DNA of 12,531 bases from DATCIH01 sp036507955 (GTDB lineage Bacteria > Bacillota > Clostridia > Clostridiales > Clostridiaceae), in NCBI GenBank assembly GCA_036507955.1, contig DATCIH010000164.1, positions 1 through 12,531 of the forward strand, given 5' to 3'. The notes beneath the pieces are model-generated. The model worked only from the letters and a program-made list of their open reading frames with translations, was not told the DNA's origin and did no database searches. Of the stretch, positions 7,172-12,531 are shown piece after piece. The translations under genes and the position numbers were made by a program. Each line of letters opens with the position of its first letter. Within the stretch, counting starts at the first letter, position 1.

Positions 7172-7779
7172 GTATAGCTCTTTTCAGCATCTAGTTCAAA
7201 TAGTTTATCAATAACATTACATATGTTTTCATCAAATGACTTATAAATAGAATCATAAAAATTTTCATACGTAGATACCTTAATGTTATTTACTATACGA
7301 ACCAATGTACCAAATGCAGGTAACTCGAAGTTATGTCTTACTAATTCCTCCACAGCAATATTTATAAGATCGCATATATCATCTTTGACTTTTGATGCTT
7401 CGTTTACCACTGTAGTAACTATTTGTTTTCCTTTTTCATTGTATGGGGTAATATTAAGATATTTTCTAATATTATTCATGTGCCTTTGTCTACTATTTGT
7501 ATTGTCATATTTTAAAAGCTCTTCTTCATTTACTTCTATTTTTGAAACTAGAGACAAATGATTGATAAGTATAGCCGGAATTTCTAATATTAACGGGAAA
7601 TATCCGATTCTTCCAAAGACTTTTAACATAATCAAAACCCAGAGTTTAGAATTATTATTTTGTGTTATATTTTCAGCAAAATGAATTTCTTCATCAGTAG
7701 GCGAAAATATTTTATTTAAATCTTTTTGGTTAATATTACTTTTCAATCGTGGATAGGCTGTTTCAGATATATCTGGCAT
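7165..7779 (-). pseudogene. tnpA: Tn3-family transposase N-terminal fragment (element B)
   Basis: The frame codes for 204 residues, of which about 202 are native; the last Gly and the stop lie in the terminal repeat of element C. The sequence follows the N-terminal DNA-binding region of Tn3 transposases of the LGYFP type: AYPRLKSN near the start, FSPTDEEIHFAE (26-37), LKVFGRIGYFPLILEIP (53-69), and DLINIAVEELVRHNFELPAF (138-157). A full protein is about 970-990 residues, so nearly 80% is missing, including the whole DDE domain. The start at 7779 is preceded by GAGGGGGC. The gene follows tnpR by 35 bases in the same direction, the usual tnpR-tnpA order. The missing part is not present left of element C. 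Confidence 0.9.
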
Positions 7780-7814
7780 GGAAATTGCCCCCTCAATAAC
7801 ATATAGTTGGGATT

Positions 7815-8390
7815 CTATTTATTTTGAACATACTGGTTTATATATCTGTACAGAGTGGCCCTGCTAATACTCAATAATCTTGCAAATTCAGTAGCACTTA
7901 TATCACTTGATTTCCATTTAATATAATATTTCTCAAAGTTCTTTGGTAAAGCCCTTTTAGGTCTACCAATAGAATTGCCACTTCTTGTACCGTATATTTT
8001 TGCTTTTTCAATACCTTCTTTAACTCTTTCTACGATTAATTCTCTTTCCATTTCTGCCACAGCTCCAAGTATAGTTAACATAAATTTGTATACGTTACCC
8101 TCCGTAGAAAATCCTTCCTTTATAAAATGTACAATTGTTCCTTTATCTTTAAAGTACTCTGTTAGCTGTCTTAGATCATCTACGTTTCTTCCAAGTCGGC
8201 TAATACTCTCAATATAGATTTTGTCTCCCTTTTTCACATCTAACATAAGCTTATTTAATTTAGGTCTGTTTACATTTTTGCCGGTTGCTTTATCAATATA
8301 TTTTTTATCTATTTTATACTCTAGTAAACTTAGCTCCTGTCTTCTGACATCTTGCCTTATAGTTGATACCCTTTCATAAGAATAATTCAT
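7815..8390 (-). CDS. tnpR: Serine resolvase TnpR (element B), 191 aa
   Basis: This is a small serine recombinase of the resolvase/invertase family that would resolve Tn3 cointegrates at a res site. The catalytic domain covers residues about 1-140. The nucleophile is S9 in YERVST, with R7, R65 and R68 in SRLGRNVDDL and R116/R122 in EMERELIVERVKEGI. The C-terminal helix-turn-helix is at about 163-186 (SATEFARLLSISRATLYRYI) after a GRPK hinge. The length is typical and every key residue is present, so it should be active. The start at 8390 has AGGTG upstream. It is probably transcribed with the truncated tnpA 35 bases downstream. Its promoter lies inside the res-like repeats, so autorepression is expected. 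Confidence 0.93.
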   Translation of the reverse strand: MNYSYERVSTIRQDVRRQELSLLEYKIDKKYIDKATGKNVNRPKLNKLMLDVKKGDKIYIESISRLGRNVDDLRQLTEYFKDKGTIVHFIKEGFSTEGNVYKFMLTILGAVAEMERELIVERVKEGIEKAKIYGTRSGNSIGRPKRALPKNFEKYYIKWKSSDISATEFARLLSISRATLYRYINQYVQNK

Positions 8391-8420
8391 ATTTTTTTAC
8401 ACCTGCTTTTTCTTGTTCTA

Positions 8421-8470
8421 TGATATGTATTATAAAGTGTTTCAAAAAACATATCAAATAAATGATACAC
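8421..8470. promoter_or_regulatory. res-like site upstream of tnpR
   Basis: Two imperfect inverted repeats lie next to each other just upstream of tnpR. Site 8421-8444 has TGATATGTAT facing AGTGTTTCA; site 8450-8470 has CATATCA facing TGATACAC around AATAA. The shared half-site TGATAY/TGTATCA and the length are as expected for resolvase subsites. I could not place a third subsite with confidence. Confidence 0.5.
8429..8457 (-). promoter_or_regulatory. Promoter of tnpR (element B)
   Basis: On the minus strand, TTGATA (8457-8452), a 17-base spacer and a perfect TATAAT (8434-8429) precede tnpR. Both boxes lie within the res-like repeats, so resolvase binding should repress its own transcription. 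Confidence 0.6.
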
Positions 8471-8540
8471 TTTTAATTTTTATAAGTGTTGGAAATAGGC
8501 GACGAGTGTAATATTTTTTATGAATTATTTATGTTGCAAT

Positions 8541-8552
8541 TAACTATAGTTA
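8541..8552. other. 12-bp perfect palindrome TAACTATAGTTA
   Basis: A short perfect palindrome in the 439-base gene-free stretch between tnpR and the GntR gene. A small imperfect hairpin (CACTGTAA, 8593-8600; TTATAGTG, 8604-8611) follows. A regulator site is possible, but so is chance in AT-rich DNA. Confidence 0.2.
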
Positions 8553-8627
8553 TTTGAGATATGGAGAAATAAGAAAACATGCTGTATAAACTCACTGTAA
8601 AGGTTATAGTGCCTGATTTATAATACA

Positions 8628-8664
8628 TTGAAAGTAATAAGTTAACACGTTATGTTACATTCAA
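8628..8664. repeat. Diverged copy of the palindromic repeat
   Basis: TTGAAAGTAATAA and TTATGTTACATTCAA are imperfect inverted repeats around GTTAACACG. They carry the same TGAAAGTAA / GTTACATTCA half-sites as the repeats at 8701-8745 and 10849-10892. Confidence 0.5.
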
Positions 8665-8700
8665 AATCAAATTTTTAAGGAATAGGCAATAGCACCAATC

Positions 8701-8745
8701 TGAAAGTAACTCAATTACTATTGTGTTACATTCACATTGAGGCTA
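8701..8745 (-). repeat. Palindromic repeat, left of the exporter operon
   Basis: TGAAAGTAACTCAAT, a 4-base loop and ATTGTGTTACATTCA form a near-palindrome, continued by CATTGAGGCTA. Its reverse complement matches 10849-10892 at about 36 of 45 positions, the first 15 being identical (TAGCCTCAATGTGAA). It ends 15 bases before the -35 box of the GntR gene. Confidence 0.75.
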
Positions 8746-8759
8746 CGTTTAAAATGTCG

Positions 8760-8788
8760 TTGACATTAGATGTAATGTCGTATATACT
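8760..8788 (+). promoter_or_regulatory. Promoter of the gntR-ABC operon
   Basis: A perfect TTGACA (8760-8765), a 17-base spacer and TATACT (8783-8788) lie 41 bases before the start codon. It is among the best-matched promoters in the window. Confidence 0.8.
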
Positions 8789-8808
8789 GTTTATATAGTG
8801 TATATACG
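8779..8808. promoter_or_regulatory. Inverted-repeat operator over the -10 box
   Basis: CGTATATAC (8779-8787) and GTATATACG (8800-8808) are exact inverted repeats 12 bases apart, covering the -10 box and the start of transcription. GntR regulators of the YtrA type repress their own operons from dyads containing GTATAC-like halves. This is therefore the likely self-binding site (inference). Confidence 0.65.
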
Positions 8809-8829
8809 GCATGTACAAAGGAGTTAATT

Positions 8830-9207
8830 ATGAATATTATAATATCTAATTCATCTCAGGATCCAATTTATGAGCAAATAGTAATTCAAATTAAAACATC
8901 TATTATGAAGGATGAGGTTTCACAGGGAGATGCCTTACCTTCTATACGTGGTTTAGCAAAAGAACTTCGGATAAGTGTTATAACAACCAAGAGAGCTTAT
9001 GAAGAACTTGAAAGAGACGGTTTTATAGAAACTGTTCCTGGAAAAGGTTCCTATGTTTCCGGTCAAAACAAAGACTTAATAAGAGAAAAAAGATTAACTG
9101 CTATTGAAGATAAACTAACCGAAGTAACAACAGAGAGCAAACTTTTAAATCTAAGTTTAGAAGAATTGCAAAGTATGCTAGCACTACTTTATACAGAAAC
9201 AAATTAA
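8830..9207 (+). CDS. GntR-family (YtrA-type) transcriptional repressor, 125 aa
   Basis: Residues 10-78 form a GntR winged helix: QDPIYEQIVIQIKTSIM at the start, then LPSIRGLAKELRISVITTKRAYEELERDG (helix-turn-helix) and FIETVPGKGSYVS (wing). The remaining about 45 residues are a short helical tail (LTAIEDKLTEVT, LSLEELQSMLALLY) with no ligand-binding domain of the FadR or UTRA kind. That short form defines the YtrA subfamily, which is normally encoded next to ABC exporters and represses them. AAAGGAG (8817-8823) is 6 bases from the ATG. The gene leads the operon, with 73 bases to the ATPase gene. An inverted repeat over its own -10 box suggests autoregulation. The signal is unknown; relatives respond to cell-envelope antibiotics or membrane-active peptides. 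Confidence 0.92.
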   Translation: MNIIISNSSQDPIYEQIVIQIKTSIMKDEVSQGDALPSIRGLAKELRISVITTKRAYEELERDGFIETVPGKGSYVSGQNKDLIREKRLTAIEDKLTEVTTESKLLNLSLEELQSMLALLYTETN

Positions 9208-9280
9208 TATTAAATAAAACAAAAACAGTTAACTATTTATAATTATTATATTTTAACTAATTAATTAAGGGGGCATAAAT

Positions 9281-10141
9281 ATGGATAACATTCTAGAAAT
9301 AAAGGATTTGACAAAGTCGTATAAAAATTTCACTTTAGATAATTTAGCCTTTAATATTCCAAGAGGTTCTGTGATGGGGTTTATAGGTCCAAATGGTTCA
9401 GGTAAGAGTACGACCATAAAACTTATAATGAACCTTATTAAAAGGGATAGTGGAGATATAAATGTTTTTGGACTGGACAATTTAAAGCATAATAAAGAAA
9501 TCAAACAAAAAATTGGCTTTGTTTATGATGAAAACTATTTCTATGAAGAGTTAAACATCATGGAAATGAGAAATATTCTTCGACCTTTTTATAAAAACTG
9601 GGATGATAACGTCTTTGAACAATATATAAAAGATTTTGAACTACCTAAGAAAAATAAAATTAAATCCTTTTCAAAAGGAATGAAAATTAAACTTTCTCTA
9701 GCATTAGCTCTTTGTCATAATGCAGAGCTGATTATAATGGATGAACCCACATCTGGATTAGACCCAGTATTCAGAAGTGAACTTTTAGACATTTTATACA
9801 ATATAATTCAAGATGATAATGTAAGTATATTGTTTTCAACTCATATAACCACGGACCTTGAAAAAATAGCTGATTATATTACATTTATCAATAAAGGCAA
9901 GTTAGTTTTTACGAAAACTAAAGATGAAATTGTTGAGAATTACGGTTTAGTTAAGGGAAGTAAAGAACTTTTAGACAATGATACTAGACAAGAATTTATA
10001 AGTATAAAAGAATCCAATTTTGGATTTGAGGCTCTAACAAAGGATATTATTAAAGCAAGAAATATTTTTAAAGATAACTGTATTATTGAAAAAGCTTCTC
10101 TTGAAGATATTATGGTTTATACAGTAAGGGGGAATGTTTAA
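9281..10141 (+). CDS. ABC transporter ATP-binding protein (exporter type), 286 aa
   Basis: This is the nucleotide-binding subunit of an exporter, acting at the inner face of the membrane with the permease encoded next. Visible motifs are Walker A at 36-44 (GPNGSGKST), signature FSKGMK at 130-135 (a common variant of LSGGQ in this subfamily), Walker B with catalytic Glu at 151-155 (IIMDE), D-loop SGLDP, and switch His H188 (FSTHI). Residues after about 215 form a C-terminal extension typical of YtrB/BcrA-like ATPases. AAGGGGG (9267-9273) is 7 bases before the ATG. The stop codon overlaps the start of the permease gene by one base (TAATG), so the two are translationally coupled. The ATPase is intact. 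The substrate cannot be read from the sequence; similar GntR-ATPase-permease sets (PmtR/PmtAB, YtrABC) act on amphipathic peptides or in envelope stress. Confidence 0.95.
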   Translation: MDNILEIKDLTKSYKNFTLDNLAFNIPRGSVMGFIGPNGSGKSTTIKLIMNLIKRDSGDINVFGLDNLKHNKEIKQKIGFVYDENYFYEELNIMEMRNILRPFYKNWDDNVFEQYIKDFELPKKNKIKSFSKGMKIKLSLALALCHNAELIIMDEPTSGLDPVFRSELLDILYNIIQDDNVSILFSTHITTDLEKIADYITFINKGKLVFTKTKDEIVENYGLVKGSKELLDNDTRQEFISIKESNFGFEALTKDIIKARNIFKDNCIIEKASLEDIMVYTVRGNV

Positions 10142-10782
10142 TGTTAAATTTAATAATAAAAGATATTATTATTCAAAAAAAGACCTTTTTGTATGCTTTT
10201 ATTCTTGCTGTAGTTGCATCCACTAATTTCATGAATCCGGGTCCTAATGGTTTTATTTTATATGTGTTCTCACCTATATTCATTAACTATATGTTTATAA
10301 ATCTTGCATTAAGTTATGATGATAAAAATAAAAGTGAAATTGCTTTGAATAGTTTGCCAATTAAAAGAAATGACCTTGTTATAGCAAAATATATATCTAT
10401 TTTTGTATTTGCTGCTATAGGCATTATTTATTCTATAGTAATTGGCTTTATAGGAAAGATTGTGGGTCTTTCCATGTTTACTACAACAATTACTTTAAAT
10501 AATGTTGTTACAATTCTAACATGTGCGTGCATATATAATTCCATCCTTTTCCCCATATATTTCAAACTAGGTATTATGAAAACGCAAATAATCACTGTTG
10601 TATTATTTTTCTTAATAATGATAGCATTTAGTAATCAAAATAAAATTGTAGATCAGAAATTTATTCAATTTGTAAATAGCTCTACTTTGACATTAAATTC
10701 TTTAGCTCTAATAGCAAGTTTGATTTTCTTTGTAATTTCGCTAATAATCTCCGTATACATTTATAATAATAAGCAGTTTTAA
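10141..10782 (+). CDS. ABC-2 type membrane permease, 213 aa
   Basis: This is the membrane partner of the preceding ATPase. The protein has about six hydrophobic segments, roughly at residues 15-30, 38-58, 82-106, 116-138, 143-160 and 182-206. After the second comes a polar cytoplasmic stretch with LALSYDDKNKSEIALNSLPI and KRNDLVIAKYI. The 'LNSLP, R, V..KY' pattern is characteristic of the ABC2_membrane_5 permeases found beside YtrA/PmtR regulators. The N-terminus starts in the cytoplasm with a short amphipathic region (MLNLIIKDIII). AAGGGGG (10126-10132) within the ATPase gene serves as ribosome site, 8 bases from the ATG. There is one permease gene, so the transporter would be a homodimer unless a second subunit lies elsewhere. 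After the stop, a T8 run at 10803-10810 follows only a very weak hairpin. Confidence 0.88.
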   Translation: MLNLIIKDIIIQKKTFLYAFILAVVASTNFMNPGPNGFILYVFSPIFINYMFINLALSYDDKNKSEIALNSLPIKRNDLVIAKYISIFVFAAIGIIYSIVIGFIGKIVGLSMFTTTITLNNVVTILTCACIYNSILFPIYFKLGIMKTQIITVVLFFLIMIAFSNQNKIVDQKFIQFVNSSTLTLNSLALIASLIFFVISLIISVYIYNNKQF

Positions 10783-10848
10783 ACCCTTATCATTTAATAA
10801 TGTTTTTTTTAGTAAACAAATTATTTATGAAGCTTGAAGTATGGTAAA

Positions 10849-10892
10849 TAGCCTCAATGTGAAAGTAACTCAATTGGTATTGTGTACTTTCA
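10849..10892 (+). repeat. Palindromic repeat, right of the exporter operon
   Basis: This is the inverted partner of 8701-8745, starting TAGCCTCAATGTGAAAGTAA and ending TGTACTTTCAG. It is itself an imperfect palindrome (TGAAAGTAACTCAAT, loop, ATTGTGTACTTTCA). The two copies enclose the whole GntR-ATPase-permease operon, about 2.2 kb. Confidence 0.75.
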
Positions 10893-10931
10893 GAATATCA
10901 ATATAATATAATTTATATAAAATTTGATTAA

Positions 10932-11090
10932 CAAGAAGATGTGGATTATGGCAACATACGTGATGTGTATCCAATAAAGCGCTATAGCAGAAAAAGTTTC
11001 ATAGAACGAAAACCTGAGATCAATTTAATAAGGAATGTTGATTCTGATGAAGAGGGAATAACTGGAGACTATGACTGGAATGCTATATAA
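10932..11090 (+). pseudogene. Possible gene remnant, 52 codons
   Basis: In the 421-base gap after the permease gene, one plus-strand frame is open from just after a TAA to a stop at 11088-11090. It reads like real protein: DYGNIRDVYPIKRYSRKSF, then IERKPEINLIRNVDSDEEG, ending GDYDWNAI. There is no ATG at its head and no ribosome site; GTG at 10941 is the only early alternative start. I do not recognise the family. The acidic, aromatic end looks like a true C-terminus, so this is probably the tail of a deleted gene. The neighbouring hairpin at 11105-11157 could be its terminator. Confidence 0.4.
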
Positions 11091-11104
11091 CATTCATACC
11101 ATTG

Positions 11105-11167
11105 AAAATCATATCTTAATTTTTGGTATACAACTGAAAGTATTGAGATATGATTTTTACTATTTTT
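11105..11167 (+). terminator. Stem-loop with T-rich tail
   Basis: AAAATCATATCTTAA (11105-11119) and TTGAGATATGATTTT (11143-11157) pair at 14 of 15 positions around a 23-base loop. On the plus strand TTACTATTTTTT follows. It lies 14 bases past the stop of the 52-codon remnant and could terminate it. The loop is long for a terminator. Confidence 0.45.
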
Positions 11168-11204
11168 TAGGAGGTTATTTTTGCATTAGTCGTTGCCGTA
11201 CCCC
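11166..11204 (-). repeat. Tn3-like terminal end (element B), about 39 bp
   Basis: Read on the minus strand from 11204 it begins GGGGTACGGCAACGAC and ends near TAACCTCCTAAA. The GGGGTA start, AATGC in the middle and CTAA near position 36 match the general form of Tn3-family 38-bp ends. It lies exactly where a Tn3 transposase reading frame to the right breaks off. The partner end is not in the window. Adjacent bases 11205-11209 (ACTTA on the minus strand) would be one copy of the 5-bp target duplication. Confidence 0.6.
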
Positions 11205-12531
11205 TAAGTGGTCTTAAAAATTCGTCCGAATTCTCCCATTGCACGACCAAGCATAGTTGGCTTCCCACCTCTTTGTAACATTTTTATAAGACTCGTAGGA
11301 TTTATGGTTCCAAGTTTAAGTGAACCAGCCACTCGAATCATATCATCCCAGAACTTAATTATAAGGTCTTCATGTAATTTGTTTTTAGATAGGCTATTCA
11401 AGACACCATAGTCTGCATTTGGATCAAATCTCCAAAGCCTTGTTCCTCCTATATCAGCAAGACGTGGGCTAAATCGATAACCTAATAATGCAAATAAGCC
11501 AAATATAATATCACTGTATCCTGCGGTGTCTGTCATTATTTCACGGGGTTTAGCCGTTGTCTCTTGACCTAAAACTAATTCAAGTAAATATAAGGAATCA
11601 CGGATAGTCCCTGTAATAACAATTTTATTCAACCCAGCAAATTGATCACTGATAAGATCATAACTTGTTATTCCACGCCCAATGCCGAAATATCGTGGGT
11701 TGGGACCTGCATAAATAGTTTTTGGTGGTACAACAAATCTAATTCCATCTGCAGATGCAACATCACCCCCACCCCACGATTTAGCTAAAGTCATCTTGGA
11801 GAGATGTTCGACAAGGACAGCATTTGCCTGTGTAATTGTCTCTGTACGAAAATAGTTTTGTTCCACCCATGTTAATCTGTCATATTCCAGTGCAGGTATG
11901 TCTGCCTGAACTACGGGTCCAAGTCCGATATTACATGCCTTGGCTATGAAAATAGCACATATGCTAACAGACAAATCTTTGATTCTAGAATTACCTTGGC
12001 TTATATGGGTAAACTGGTCTGTAAATCTAGTTAATGCAGTTATCTCCATTAATAATCCTGGTAAATCTGTATTTGGAATCAGAGACTCAACCTGCTTCCT
12101 CAATAATACTAAAGACTTTGGCTCTTCAAGTCGGTTAATGTGAGAGAGAACAATCTTTTCCTTACCCTTAACCATCTCAACTCGAACTTCTGGATTATCA
12201 TCCCAATTTTTGATTGTATTCTTGAATGCAATATCTAAGTTTTTCTTTAATGGATTCAATGATTCTTCCGCATTCGCCGACCAACCTAATGTGCTTAATA
12301 CCTTACTTCTAACACTTTCCCAAGCTGGTCCCTGTAAAAGTTTGCTTCTTGGATCATTGTATCTATCACTTTTTTCTAGATAGATATCATAATTTTTAAT
12401 ACCTTCAAGCATTTTTTCTATTGCCCAGAAAGTATAAGGGCAAGAGCTGATCATATCGCCTTTAAAAACAACTCTTTTCCAGCTTGCTGAAATTCCCTCA
12501 GTAGGTGCACAAGCAAATTTGTTTTTTCCGG
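11204..12531 (-). pseudogene. tnpA: Tn3-family transposase, central fragment (element A), runs off the window
   Basis: The frame is open from the right edge of the window (reading GKNKFACAPTEGISASWKR before the first Met at 12454) to a stop formed at the junction with the GGGG end at 11204. It is therefore not a 416-residue protein starting at 12454 but the middle of a longer one. It holds two of the three catalytic residues: D in GGGDVASADGIR (D236 counted from 12454) and D in IMTDTAGYSD (D309). The frame stops after GEFGRIFKTT, before the region with the catalytic Glu (NKGE in element C), so the product would be inactive. By comparison with full-length relatives, about 100 C-terminal residues are missing. 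It is the first gene of the outermost, oldest layer. Confidence 0.9.

Larger units (their letters stand above)
7172..11204 (-). mobile_element. Partial Tn3-family element B with ABC-exporter cargo (inferred)
   Basis: The unit reads, from its outer end, a Tn3-like 39-bp end at 11166-11204, the ABC permease, ATPase and GntR genes, a res-like site, tnpR, and the first 202 codons of tnpA, where element C cuts it. Cargo at one end followed by res-tnpR-tnpA is the Tn21-like Tn3 layout. The other end and most of tnpA are lost. That the exporter operon belongs to this element is an inference from position. Confidence 0.55.

Noticed and set aside
7283..8217. Plus-strand frames of 92 and 80 codons over the B transposase fragment and tnpR
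   Set aside because: They lie antisense to clearly conserved genes and have no start signals.
9265..9504. Minus-strand 79-codon frame over the ABC ATPase gene
   Set aside because: It is antisense to the Walker A region; no ribosome site.
11208..12143. Plus-strand 67-codon frames opposite transposase A
   Set aside because: They are antisense to conserved transposase motifs; no start signals.
11204..12454. A free-standing 416-residue transposase starting at 12454
   Set aside because: The same frame is open upstream to the window edge with typical Tn3 sequence and no ribosome site precedes 12454, so the Met is internal.
7165..12454. The two broken transposase genes (7165-7779 and 11204-12531) being halves of one gene split by cargo
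   Set aside because: On the minus strand the central fragment precedes tnpR and the N-terminal fragment, the wrong order for a simple split. About 300 residues between them are absent.

Overview
The window is AT-rich DNA from a low-GC Gram-positive bacterium (Bacillota; Clostridia or a Bacillus-like genus, which cannot be decided here). The basis is codon use rich in A/T, strong AGGAGG-type ribosome sites, TTGACA/TATAAT-type promoters, and gene families typical of that phylum. It is an accessory region dominated by Tn3-family transposons. No rRNA, tRNA or CRISPR array is visible.

Layout. (1) Positions 1-2420: a sparse flank with small genes (a helical-repeat protein, an 88-residue charged helical protein, a 79-residue two-helix membrane protein with its own promoter) and apparent gene debris, ending in the cut-off 3' end of a gene. 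(2) Positions 2421-7171: a complete 4,751-bp Tn3-family transposon, called element C here. It has 38-bp terminal inverted repeats (36/38 identical). Between them are a 984-residue DDE transposase, an upstream tyrosine recombinase (TnpI-like) broken by a single extra base, a candidate recombination site overlapping the tnpI-tnpA promoter, and a high-GC SAM-dependent methyltransferase passenger gene with its own terminator. (3) Positions 7172-11204: what I read as the surviving part of a second Tn3-family element (B). Its serine resolvase (tnpR) and res-like site are intact, but its transposase gene is cut after about 202 codons by the right end of C. On the other side it carries a GntR (YtrA-type) regulator, an ABC ATPase and a membrane permease in one operon. 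A 39-bp Tn3-like end beginning GGGG closes it at 11204. (4) Positions 11205-12531: the central part of a third Tn3-family transposase gene (A). It runs off the window on its N-terminal side and is cut by the end of B just before the catalytic glutamate region.

The simplest history is nested insertion: B into the transposase gene of A, then C into the transposase gene of B. The rest of B's transposase is not found left of C, and C has no matching 5-bp target duplication. A deletion or rearrangement next to C must therefore have removed B's left part. Only C keeps a complete transposase, and its own recombinase is frameshifted, so cointegrate resolution may be impaired.

The GntR-ABC-permease operon is a self-contained, probably stress- or peptide-responsive exporter unit. 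Its regulator has an excellent promoter overlapped by an inverted repeat. The operon is framed by two inverted copies of a roughly 45-bp palindromic repeat, with a third diverged copy nearby; this is the least explained structure in the window.
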